A stretch of 64,000 bases of DNA. It comes from Huiozyma naganishii CBS 8797 (taxonomy: Eukaryota; Ascomycota; Saccharomycetes; Saccharomycetales; Saccharomycetaceae). A model generated the notes under the pieces. That model ran no database searches. It was not told the origin of the DNA and saw only the letters and a list, made by a program, of their open reading frames with translations. The position numbers and the translations under genes are program-made. Location of the stretch: NCBI RefSeq assembly GCF_000348985.1, contig NC_035924.1, forward strand, positions 124,001 to 188,000. The letters run 5' to 3'. Positions 49,674 to 58,926 of this stretch are shown piece after piece; within the stretch, counting starts at the first letter, position 1, and the number at the start of each line of letters is the position of its first letter.

Positions 49674-51230
49674 ATGCACTTTTTTCCTGACCACTATCCG
49701 CCAGCAATGATAAAGAACGAAGAAAAGGTGGTTACATTGGGATCTGACACGGAAGCAGTTTTGGAATCCAGCAGGAAACATATCAACAAGAAACGTTTAT
49801 TGTTCAAGATTGACGTTTTTGTTTTATCGTTTGTGTGCTTGCAGTACTGGATCAACTATGTCGACCGTGTTGCCTTCAACAATGCTTACATATCCGGTAT
49901 GAAGGAGGACCTAAATATGAAGGGTAATGACTTGAACTTAACGGCCACCTGTTTCACAGTCGGATACGTCATAGGTATGATACCAAATAATTTAATTCTG
50001 TTGGTTGTACCACCAAGAATCTGGTTGAGCTTTTGCACCTTGGTATGGGGCTTGCTCACATTAGGTATGTATAGGGTAACATCCGTCAACCAATGTTGTG
50101 CCATACGTTTCTTCCAAGCTCTGTTTGAGAGTTGTACATTTGCAGGTACACATCTGATTTTGGGTACCTGGTACAAAGAGAATGAACTGGCTATAAGAAG
50201 TGCCATATTTACAAGCAGCGGACTTGTTGGTTCTATGTTCAGTGGGTTTATGCAAGTGAGTATATTCAATCATCTGGATGGTGTCAACGGCTTGGAAGGC
50301 TGGAGATGGTTGTTTATTATTGACTGCTGCATTACCATTCCGATCGCCATTTATGGGTTGGTATTTTTTCCTGGTGTTCCTGATGCTTCCAACATAAGCA
50401 GCAAATTCTCCATGACTAAGCATATCTTTAGCGATCGTGAATTGCAATATGCCAGAAGAAGACTACCAGCCAGAGACGAGTCAACTAAGCTGGACTGGTC
50501 TGTTATTCCAAGAGTTTTGAAAAGGTGGCATTGGTGGGTGTTTTCTCTAGTTTGGATTCTTGGTGGTGAAAACATCAGCTTTGCATCAAATGCCACGTTT
50601 GCATTATGGCTGAAAGATCAGGGCTATTCGTTAACGCATAGGAATAACGATTCTTCTGGCATTTATGCCGTGGGTATTGTTGCTACTGTTCTTTCGGCGA
50701 TATATCTGAGCAAGGTCAAGCGGGCGAGGCATTGGCATGTTGCCGTCTTTACTGCTGTTATACTATGTGTCGTGGCTATCATGATCAGGATCGCTCCTCT
50801 ACGTCCTGCAGTTATGTTCACAGCACAATACCTCGGGGGTGTATCGTACGCAGGGCAAGCCGTTTTCTTTGCCTGGGCAAATGTTATTTGCCATGGCGAT
50901 CTTCAAGAACGTGCAATTGTGCTGGCATCGATGAACATGTTTTCCGGCGCAGTAAACGCGTGGTGGTCTATTTTATTCTATGCAGCGTCTATGGTGCCTC
51001 GTTTTGAAAAGGGGTGTTACGCTCTGATCGGGACGGCTACTGCCAGCGGCATCGTCTCCATCATGATCAGGTCGTTGCAAATCAAGGAAACCGAGAAAAA
51101 GAAGGAGCTTGCATACATCGATGTTAACGACATGTTCGAGGACGAGGACGAGGGACAAGATGACGAGGACGAAATTGCCGATGAACTAGTAACAGAGCAG
51201 CAACCTGTCCAACCCTCCCATTTCGTATAA
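49674..51230 (+). CDS. FEN2: Plasma-membrane pantothenate transporter
   Basis: Role: H+-pantothenate symporter of the Dal5/allantoate branch of the major facilitator superfamily; it supplies coenzyme A precursor. Seen: 518 residues from ATG 49674 (512 in S. cerevisiae), the frame being open upstream without an ATG. The first span region reads LSFVCLQYWINYVDRVAFNN, followed by RIWLSFCTLVWGLLTLGMY, ARRRLPARDEST and GDLQERAIVLASMNMFSGA. There are about 12 membrane spans and an acidic cytosolic tail (residues 485-515). Its position near RIM1 matches YCR028C. Confidence 0.95.
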   Translation: MHFFPDHYPPAMIKNEEKVVTLGSDTEAVLESSRKHINKKRLLFKIDVFVLSFVCLQYWINYVDRVAFNNAYISGMKEDLNMKGNDLNLTATCFTVGYVIGMIPNNLILLVVPPRIWLSFCTLVWGLLTLGMYRVTSVNQCCAIRFFQALFESCTFAGTHLILGTWYKENELAIRSAIFTSSGLVGSMFSGFMQVSIFNHLDGVNGLEGWRWLFIIDCCITIPIAIYGLVFFPGVPDASNISSKFSMTKHIFSDRELQYARRRLPARDESTKLDWSVIPRVLKRWHWWVFSLVWILGGENISFASNATFALWLKDQGYSLTHRNNDSSGIYAVGIVATVLSAIYLSKVKRARHWHVAVFTAVILCVVAIMIRIAPLRPAVMFTAQYLGGVSYAGQAVFFAWANVICHGDLQERAIVLASMNMFSGAVNAWWSILFYAASMVPRFEKGCYALIGTATASGIVSIMIRSLQIKETEKKKELAYIDVNDMFEDEDEGQDDEDEIADELVTEQQPVQPSHFV

Positions 51231-51499
51231 GTTATTAGAAATATAGCACGTATGGTACTTTGCCTCTGAATTGATATGAAAACGCGTTACGGACCTTTTT
51301 CTCTTTTTACGCGTTTTACCTCAAAAAGGAAATATGTCAAGAAATGGAAGATAGTTTTCATTTTATCGAAGGAAAAAAAAAGCGAGAGCAACTAGACGAC
51401 CATTTGACAACCAATTCGTTTATGAACAGTTCTTTGTCTGTTACTCAAATTCTCTAACGGTACTCCAACATCCTGGCTGTGATCCAATAAGTTGAAGCA

Positions 51500-54061
51500 A
51501 TGGTCGATTACAGGATTGAAGCGAGGAACTATGTCGGAACAATAAGTAAACTATTCAATTTATGCCAAAGTCAAGGTGCCAGGTACCAACCGAAATCGAG
51601 TTTCGACCCCATCTACAAGGTCAAAAAGGAGCTGGAAAGGTTGGAGAAAGCCTTGATGAATATCTATGACAAACAGGGGATCTTTTGTGCTCAATTGAAT
51701 AGGAACGTTGACTACGGAAACCTGCTGGACAGAACGTTCAATGACGAAATAGTACTACACACGTACAGCTCGCTGTTTGCGAGTTCTTCCAACTTGATTG
51801 TTACCCCCACCACAACAACATTCAGAGGAATTGAACCACCCGTGTTCCTGGATTATCTTCTGCAGATTTATCGATATCTGAAATATACAATACTGGCATG
51901 GGTCGAATCTCTCAATGTAAACGTCGGAAGTTTACAAGCTGTTTTGGAACGTTTCGAAATGGATCTTTATGAAAAACATAGGAATTTAAGCTCTACGCTA
52001 TTGAAGGGAGGTTCTGTAAGGAATATTGTATCGTTTTCAGATGAACTGACCATGTACCCCAATGTCAAGAGTACAGGCATTATGACTTCAGAGTTTTTCA
52101 AGTTAGAATCACTGTCTCTTGGACTCAACAAGCAATTAATTCAGATATCCCAACTATCAACCGGAGAAATTGCCATCTTCAAAGTGGACTCTGGTTTGGT
52201 ATCCAAATACTCTGATAAAAATCCGCAGCTGCTTCTATCTGATTTATGTCAAGGGAAATATGAGGTTCTGAACGTTGGAAAAACTCTTCTTTTTCTACCT
52301 TTCAAGCCAACAGACTTAAAAATCGTTGAACATTTTAGCAGCGGGGTCAGATTGGAGAGTGCTAGTGGGAATAACATAAACTTGAACATATTCGCCGAAG
52401 ATTTTATACAATGGAATCTCACATGGAAACAAAAGTTTTTAAACTTATTTGGATCCAATACCTATTATACGAAGACAATCACCCACAATAATAATGATCT
52501 TTCTGATATCTTGTCTGACATAAAGGCAATTTCTTTTGAACCCGAAATAGACCCAATCCGTCCCCAGGCACACTCCAACAACTCCAGTTTTAATGAGGAT
52601 AAAGCTTTTGGTGCCTCCCGCAGAGTACGTCAATCAACCACGGAACCGAGTGACCGTGAAGACATCTTACAACGTAACAATGATAACATATTTCCAATGC
52701 ACTACAATGTTTCTTCACCTGTACTAGACGAATCACCTCAAATTCTGTCCGAGCAGTTACTAAAGCAAGATAGAGTATTGGAGGACGCAAGATTCCGCAA
52801 ATCTATAGCAGAATTTGAATCTTTAACGTTGGAAAATTTAATGGCTTTAGATAGCAGTATTCCAATGGAACAATCACCTGTGAGGAACGTAGTGGAATCA
52901 CCCCAGCCGAACATGCTAAGATCGGCTTCACATATTTTTACGGTCGATAATGCCGAATCAGTCATCTCAACAGAAGACACGGAAAGGATGATATCAGATC
53001 ACAGTGTCACGGAAGAATCATTCACACCCTGTCCAGCCGTCTACATACCTGAGTCGTACGAAAAAAACTCCACTTCTTTGCTGAGTGTGTTCAGCAACAG
53101 GAACAAAATAGGACTCTCCGTCAACACATCTGGACAGAACGAATCTCTATATTCCAACACACCTTTATCATCAGGTCCTACAACACCGCTATTTCCAAAA
53201 GCAAAGGAAGAACTGGAACCCCAGAGATCTTTTTTCCACCCTCCCAAGGAACTCGTTCTGTTGAACCATTCCATATTATTTGAAGACAATGCGGTTAAGA
53301 TTTCATCTTGGAATGGCTTTTCTTGGGATCAAATATCCTCAAAACGTCTTAACTTGACAATTTTTCTCACCAACAACAATGAAGCCGTTTTAGTAGGATA
53401 TAGTGATAAAGGCAAAAACGAGTGCCAGATTGTAGCCAAGATAACTTCTCGATGGAACATTTCAAGGTCAACTGCACAGGACATTCAAGTGCGCTTCTCT
53501 AAGACTGATTTAATTGACCATATGCTCAAATCTGCCAATAACTACATCTTAACGTTCCGTTGCCAGAAAGTCGAAAAGTTAATGGCTATTTTACGACAAG
53601 CCCAGAAAAACCAACTCAAATCTCCGATATCCACATCAAGCACGTTGGGCACGCTATCCACTAAAACCTCATCCCAATGCACCGATTCTTTGTTTTCAAT
53701 GGAAACAGAAAAGACTGTATCTACGGACATTCATGATCCTAGCTCTCTCTCATCTACTCTAATAGCTGCTAACATGAAGGCAAAGCACCACATTGTTGTG
53801 GATAGTAAGAAATGGCAAGCACAGAGTATTGGTAAAATTAACCTTTACTTGCTAAAATACAACGCCAAAATAACGGGGATAAAATTTGAATACACAGAGG
53901 CCAATAGCACCGTTGAAACGTTTATTGCTTCACGCAAAGACATCACAAGACTTAAAAGAACCGGTATTGCTTTGACGACAGATCAAGGCCTCCATTTGTT
54001 CGAGTTCACCAGTCCGACTGTTACCGAGCAGATATACAAGCTAATCCAAACAACTCAATAG
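51500..54061 (+). CDS. Large protein with PH/Ran-binding-like C-terminus, RBH1/RBH2-like
   Basis: I do not recognise a function. Seen: 853 residues. A structured N-terminal part (1-300) is followed by a Ser/Asn-rich linker (about 350-560). A second folded region opens with PKELVLLNHSILFEDNAVKISSWNGF, and the C-terminal segment (about 770-850: KWQAQSIGKINLYLLKYNAKIT to GIALTTDQGLHLFEF) has the pattern of a PH or Ran-binding-type barrel. The order RPL39, MNN5, this gene, all in one orientation, parallels YJL189W, YJL186W, YJL181W, suggesting the RBH1 (YJL181W)/RBH2 family. That assignment is positional and tentative. Confidence 0.6.
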   Translation: MVDYRIEARNYVGTISKLFNLCQSQGARYQPKSSFDPIYKVKKELERLEKALMNIYDKQGIFCAQLNRNVDYGNLLDRTFNDEIVLHTYSSLFASSSNLIVTPTTTTFRGIEPPVFLDYLLQIYRYLKYTILAWVESLNVNVGSLQAVLERFEMDLYEKHRNLSSTLLKGGSVRNIVSFSDELTMYPNVKSTGIMTSEFFKLESLSLGLNKQLIQISQLSTGEIAIFKVDSGLVSKYSDKNPQLLLSDLCQGKYEVLNVGKTLLFLPFKPTDLKIVEHFSSGVRLESASGNNINLNIFAEDFIQWNLTWKQKFLNLFGSNTYYTKTITHNNNDLSDILSDIKAISFEPEIDPIRPQAHSNNSSFNEDKAFGASRRVRQSTTEPSDREDILQRNNDNIFPMHYNVSSPVLDESPQILSEQLLKQDRVLEDARFRKSIAEFESLTLENLMALDSSIPMEQSPVRNVVESPQPNMLRSASHIFTVDNAESVISTEDTERMISDHSVTEESFTPCPAVYIPESYEKNSTSLLSVFSNRNKIGLSVNTSGQNESLYSNTPLSSGPTTPLFPKAKEELEPQRSFFHPPKELVLLNHSILFEDNAVKISSWNGFSWDQISSKRLNLTIFLTNNNEAVLVGYSDKGKNECQIVAKITSRWNISRSTAQDIQVRFSKTDLIDHMLKSANNYILTFRCQKVEKLMAILRQAQKNQLKSPISTSSTLGTLSTKTSSQCTDSLFSMETEKTVSTDIHDPSSLSSTLIAANMKAKHHIVVDSKKWQAQSIGKINLYLLKYNAKITGIKFEYTEANSTVETFIASRKDITRLKRTGIALTTDQGLHLFEFTSPTVTEQIYKLIQTTQ

Positions 54062-54595
54062 TCACGATACCCTCTCCTACATTGAGGAGGTAAATGTCAA
54101 TATTTGTAACTTCATCATTAATGTAATAACTTTTGTACAGTAACCAACACCTGTAATTTCTTTTACTAGAACATGGATATTTTTTGTTCAGAAGGAACCT
54201 CTGTTTAAGATCTCTTTTGAATCGCGCTTACTAAAATTGCCAATTCTGGTTCCGAATTAGAAAGCCAGAAGTTATTCCCCCCCCCTCCCCCCCCGGACTA
54301 ATAGAAATGAGGAACCTTTGGATCAAAGAGGTAAGTTTGCCGCTCTAATGCATACTGCCACATAAACTAAGTAAACATTAAACAGGATAAAATTACAACT
54401 ACTTGAAGGTATCGTGGGTTTTTGTAGTCTCCAGTAAATCACCTTCTGAACAGCCTTATGTGTTGCCGACGCTTATATATACCATACAATGACAGACAAC
54501 TGTTTCGAGTTTCCTCGTCGTCCCACCAGATGTTTAATTTCAAGGTCCGAAGGTTTGACTATCCCAGAAAACATCAACATAACAAGCAGACCTCG
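54062..54595. other. Convergent 3' region with poly-C tract
   Basis: About 530 bases. A C-run interrupted once by T (nine C at 54277-54285, T, eight C at 54287-54294) stands out. Otherwise A/T-rich with no gene seen. Confidence 0.6.
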
Positions 54596-56593
54596 TTATA
54601 CAATTATCTTTGCTCCCCCTTTAGATGCTGAAGCAGTTTTTAAAGTACCGACATCTGGCGTTAGATATCCGTTTATGTTAATAACATACATGCTCATGAT
54701 GAATACCAATCCATGCAGACCAACACAATAAAACATGAATAACATCCTAGATGTTTTATTCTGTAAAACAACGTTGGCAAAAGCAACGAATATTTTTTCG
54801 AACACTGACAACCGGTTCTTCTTGTAGTAGGACATCTGTTTCTTTTTGAAATATGCAAGAGGGTGCAAAGACTCATCGTAGCTATTGGAGTATTGATTTT
54901 CAGCATCAATGTCGGTAAACGACATGGTATCTTTAACAGAGTCCCCAGAATAACTGGATAAATAACGAATGCGTTCATATAATTTGACATTGTCTTCCTT
55001 TAACTTGGTAATTTCTGCTGTAAATCTGTTTTTCTCTAAAGTACCCTGTCTCACCTGCTTCTCCAAATCCGTATTTCTAGCTCTGAATCTATCTCTTTGT
55101 TTTGTAACAATGGGCAAAATTGTGTTACTGCCCTCAGAGTAAAAGCTCTCGTCTTCCTCTGGTAGTCCAACAATAGAGCTCGTCGGAGACAATTTTCCGC
55201 GACGTCCGGAACGATTGTTCATTTTCCTGGTGACAGTTGACATTACACTTGCCGTGTCGTTGAATTTTTGATCAACATCGTCTACCTTTTCCAAATCGGC
55301 TTCCAATTGGGTGTTTAGGCTTTCGAGTCTTTCTACTTGACTTTTCAATCGTTGGGCCTCCTTTTTCAGTTTCTCGTTTTCCTCTTTTTTGGAATTATTA
55401 TCAACTCGTAGTTCAACCAGCGACGCTTGTAATTTCTTATTTGCCGTGATAAACGTATTATCCACCTTGATACTTTCATTTGCTTCCCCGTCTTCATGTT
55501 CATTTTCAGATTCACTATCAGCACCAAATTCGATTTTCTTCAAAGCAGATAGTTCATTTTTCAATTGGTTATAGTCCGAATAGTTACTCAATTTCCTCTT
55601 CACAGTTTCCAATTCTCCCTTATACGACTCCGTTTCGCTCTGTAAACTTTTGATCTTATTTTGTAATTCAGTTTTATCATTCTTGCTGACATTACTCTCT
55701 CTTTCCAAAGACGCGCTCAAAAGCGCATTTTCTCCTTCCAAATGACTGATTTTCAGCTTTTGAGTATGAACTTCGGATTCCTTTTCTGCAGCACTAGTAG
55801 CTTTGGCCAAAGAACCGCTTAGTTCCTCATTTCTTTGCTCCAGGATCATGATTCTACTTTGGGCAGACTCAAGTTCTTGGGCAAGTAAGTTAAACTCGGC
55901 AGACGACTTACCGTCAGCAGTACCACCAGTTTCGGTGCTATCTCCCGCAGTCTCCCCGCCAATGTCAACCTGCCTAGATATTTTGGCTTCTAACGCTTTG
56001 TTATTTTCTTGCAAAAGCTCAATCTGCTTGTTAATGTCGACCTCCTTTTCTTTCCAATTTCTTTCCTTTTCCTTCCAAATGGAGGTCAACTCTTGCTCTT
56101 TCGCAGCCAGCCTTTTGGCTAAAGTTACAGCTGAGTTTTGTTCCAATTCCAGTAATCTTTTCTTTAACGTCTCGTAATCAGCATACTTAGCAATACGCCC
56201 TTCCAAATCGGTAACTTTTTCCTCCAACCCCTTATATTCCCTCAATTTGCGCAACTTTTCAATAGAGTGTTGTAGCAGCGGTTTGGGATCTGGTGTCTCA
56301 GAGAGTTTCGTATAGATGTCTAATAAGGTTTGCTCGGAAAATTTTGACCTTTGCGTTAAGTTATCGATTTCATGTTGGTATTGTTTTATAATCTTGTTCA
56401 CATTAGCCAACTTCTCGTCAGAGTCTAGTTTCTTGAACTTCTTAGTTTCAGCGGCCAATGATTTCCGCGATTCCAACGACAGCGATTCTTTGTTCTTAAC
56501 CTCCAAAATATCAGAGTCTAAATTCTTTTGTAACGTTGCCAAATCCGCTGCGGACCATACCTCAAGAGCATGTTCATAGCCAGAGGTATCCAT
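54596..56593 (-). CDS. COY1: Golgi membrane coiled-coil protein Coy1 (CASP homologue)
   Basis: Role: Golgi tail-anchored golgin-like protein related to mammalian CASP, acting in intra-Golgi retrograde transport. Seen: 665 residues from ATG 56593 (MDTSGYEHALEVWSAADLA, aligned with the S. cerevisiae start); the frame is open upstream without an ATG. Long coiled coils fill residues 20-600 (RKSLAAETKKFKKLDSDEKL, NLTQRSKFSEQTLLDIYTKL, YADYETLKKRLLELEQ). The conserved ILPIVTKQRDRFRARN is followed by a C-terminal anchor, MLFMFYCVGLHGLVFIMSMY. S. cerevisiae Coy1 is 679 residues. Adjacent to STE3, as YKL179C-YKL178C. Confidence 0.96.
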   Translation of the reverse strand: MDTSGYEHALEVWSAADLATLQKNLDSDILEVKNKESLSLESRKSLAAETKKFKKLDSDEKLANVNKIIKQYQHEIDNLTQRSKFSEQTLLDIYTKLSETPDPKPLLQHSIEKLRKLREYKGLEEKVTDLEGRIAKYADYETLKKRLLELEQNSAVTLAKRLAAKEQELTSIWKEKERNWKEKEVDINKQIELLQENNKALEAKISRQVDIGGETAGDSTETGGTADGKSSAEFNLLAQELESAQSRIMILEQRNEELSGSLAKATSAAEKESEVHTQKLKISHLEGENALLSASLERESNVSKNDKTELQNKIKSLQSETESYKGELETVKRKLSNYSDYNQLKNELSALKKIEFGADSESENEHEDGEANESIKVDNTFITANKKLQASLVELRVDNNSKKEENEKLKKEAQRLKSQVERLESLNTQLEADLEKVDDVDQKFNDTASVMSTVTRKMNNRSGRRGKLSPTSSIVGLPEEDESFYSEGSNTILPIVTKQRDRFRARNTDLEKQVRQGTLEKNRFTAEITKLKEDNVKLYERIRYLSSYSGDSVKDTMSFTDIDAENQYSNSYDESLHPLAYFKKKQMSYYKKNRLSVFEKIFVAFANVVLQNKTSRMLFMFYCVGLHGLVFIMSMYVININGYLTPDVGTLKTASASKGGAKIIV

Positions 56594-56862
56594 ATCTAGC
56601 CAATGGGTCGTAAAGAGCTCGCTGTATTCCGGTTCTTTGTCGGGCACAGCTTCTTTTAAAGGTTCGTTTGACGTTCTTTATACGTGTTTATTTAGAATTA
56701 TAAAAAATTCACCGAAAATGCGACATCGAGGCTTACTGTCCGTACTACATCTATTATTTGGGTAACCTTTGGGTATATCGTTTCGATCTGCAAATGTATG
56801 TAACGGTAACGGGCTACTTACATAATTACACTAAATTACTTTACCAGTACTTTATGTAGTTC

Positions 56863-58335
56863 CTAATCGTCGTTATTTGAGCTGCGAGGGGAATCGAAGG
56901 GGTTTTTAGTGATGTAGCTTACACTTTCTTCAGAGACTATTTCTCGGACATCGAGGCCTATGTCTTCTTTCAACGAGGATGCAACGTGCCTTAGATCAAA
57001 GGGTCTTGAAGTACTTGCTTTAGAACTAAAAGGGCACGTTTTATTCGTCTTTTGGTCACTTGGCGAAGATGCTTTTGAAAAGGAGGAAAACGAAAAGTTT
57101 TCATTCTTACTATATTCATCTTCAAGGTACGGGCTGTAACCGCTGCCATCCAAATCTATTTCGGTTTCCAGACATTTTGCTTCTATATCTGAGTCACTAT
57201 TCCGATATCTTCTAGCCCACAAACTCTTTAGTTTATCAACAGGACTATAATTGATCTCGTAATCCATTCCCAAATCCTTCTTTGTTTCGTTCGAGCTGCT
57301 TTTGTCATTGTCGGTGTCTGAAGCTGAAAAGTGTAAGCTGCTGTCCCCAGAACTTTCTCTACCCATAGAGGCCAACAAGTTGCCCACGAGCTTCTGTTTA
57401 CGATTTTCAGAAAAGTTTTGAATCTTGTCGACTATGAAACCCAGTTTAATGGCCCTCAAAAATTTGGAATACATCGAAAGAGCATCGGAACCCAGTCCAA
57501 AAACCAAGAAAACCAAATAGGCAGCCAACACATATATCCAAACAGAATAAACTGGCTTACCCAGATCAACCTTGATGATCAGATTCCAGAGTGATTTTGA
57601 ATGCGTGGCTTTAAAGCTTTGACTATTATCAAGTAGCTGAATATCTTGAGCAAGGTTGTAAATGGACAATGGTAACATAATCAAAATGATTACAAAACAA
57701 AGGATTAACAATCTAGAAAATCTTGTCAAATTTAATCCCGAATTGGTGCAATGTAAAATATCCCTGACGTCTTTTCTTTTCCTGTAAAACACGACAAGGA
57801 CCAATATGGCGTAAAACGCTGCGAACAAACTCCAAAGAAGCATCCATAATGTGTAAAGTACAATTGTCAGCCAAGTAGAAGATAACATGTTTTGACAGCC
57901 ATTATAGCGGACAATACCGTATCTAAAGACTTGCAGAACGTATGATAGCCCCATTATTATGGCAGGTGTCACTAAACATATCAAAAAATCCTTTATGATC
58001 TTCCTCCAGGATCTCCAATTCTCCAAGACAGTCGTCGCCTTCAAAATGATATGCAAATTATAAACGATATCTGTGATTGCACACGGAATACCAACACTTG
58101 CACCCATCTCCAGTTTTGTAGTAATATCACACCATATGTGCCCTTCCCAAACATTAACAAAATTGTCTCCACTCCATACTGCTGCATTCACTATTGCGAT
58201 TATATTCATGATTAATAGCCATATTATTAATATTATGGCTGGAATATTTCTTGTGTGAGTGTGCCAATATAAAGGCGGTAGGAGAAGTAGCACCGCTAAT
58301 GTGCATAGCCCAATGATGGTTGATTGAAAAGACAT
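56863..58335 (-). CDS. STE3: a-factor pheromone receptor
   Basis: Role: G-protein-coupled receptor for the lipopeptide a-factor, made only in alpha cells; signals through Gpa1/Ste4/Ste18. Seen: 490 residues (470 in S. cerevisiae). Seven membrane spans lie within residues 1-300 (LAVLLLLPPLYWHTHTRNIP, WEGHIWCDITTKLEMGAS, GIPCAITDIVYNL, FRYGIVRYNGC). A cytosolic tail of about 190 Ser/Asp-rich residues follows, for phosphorylation and endocytosis. Neighbours COY1 and LST4 keep the YKL179C-YKL178C-YKL176C order. Presumably silent in the a-type cell whose MAT cassette lies 39 kb away. Confidence 0.96.
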   Translation of the reverse strand: MSFQSTIIGLCTLAVLLLLPPLYWHTHTRNIPAIILIIWLLIMNIIAIVNAAVWSGDNFVNVWEGHIWCDITTKLEMGASVGIPCAITDIVYNLHIILKATTVLENWRSWRKIIKDFLICLVTPAIIMGLSYVLQVFRYGIVRYNGCQNMLSSTWLTIVLYTLWMLLWSLFAAFYAILVLVVFYRKRKDVRDILHCTNSGLNLTRFSRLLILCFVIILIMLPLSIYNLAQDIQLLDNSQSFKATHSKSLWNLIIKVDLGKPVYSVWIYVLAAYLVFLVFGLGSDALSMYSKFLRAIKLGFIVDKIQNFSENRKQKLVGNLLASMGRESSGDSSLHFSASDTDNDKSSSNETKKDLGMDYEINYSPVDKLKSLWARRYRNSDSDIEAKCLETEIDLDGSGYSPYLEDEYSKNENFSFSSFSKASSPSDQKTNKTCPFSSKASTSRPFDLRHVASSLKEDIGLDVREIVSEESVSYITKNPFDSPRSSNNDD

Positions 58336-58926
58336 GGAAGTGTGAATTAGTTTTGTGTCTGCCGATTCCGATGTAGTCTGTCAATGGAGCGGTATATTTT
58401 CCACTTTCCCATCGACCAGTACGCTTATATATTACAGTCAAACATCGGTGTATCAACTTCTAACACTTGCAAAGTGTTTTAGGTTTACAAAAGTGTCTAT
58501 GGGGTTTTGGTACTTTCAATTAGACTACCCATTGAATCTCGAACTTTCCTATTTAGTGTCGCAATGGGCCCTTTTTAAAACAGACCTCACGGAAAAAGAA
58601 AGACAGTGATATTTTTCATCAAAAAAAAAGACAATGTCTGAGGGGGATTTAGAAGAGTAGATGATGAGGTAGAATAAGTACCAAGGTAACAAAGGAGATT
58701 GTTTTGAAGGGCATGGAAAACAAAACGTGGTTTCCCTTTTCCTGATAGATTGAATATTTATTAAATAGCTTTTGGTGATCTGAAGGTAGTAATATTATTA
58801 ATTAAGAAGATGGTAGAAGGGAGTTAAAACCTCGCAGAACCAGTGAAAAGAAGCGTTTTTTTAGCATCATACTACAAACATCATTCCAATAAGTCAAGTT
58901 TCCCAGATATGTTCTTTGCTGCGCAT
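58336..58926. other. STE3 promoter and LST4 3' region
   Basis: About 590 bases with a candidate Mcm1/alpha1 site (listed separately) and A/T-rich sequence near the LST4 stop. A short frame at 58355-58609 is judged spurious. Confidence 0.5.
58544..58569 (+). promoter_or_regulatory. Candidate Mcm1 (P') plus alpha1 (Q) composite site of STE3
   Basis: CTTTCCTATTTAG resembles the weak Mcm1 P' box (TTTCCTAATTAG type) of alpha-specific genes and is followed after four bases by GCAATGGGC, which partly matches the alpha1 Q box (TCAATGNCAG). It lies about 210 bases upstream of the STE3 start. Binding is inferred from motif layout. Confidence 0.5.

Noticed and set aside
54489..54731. 80-codon plus-strand frame at the 3' end of COY1
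   Set aside because: It overlaps the conserved COY1 C-terminal anchor in antisense and has no features of its own.
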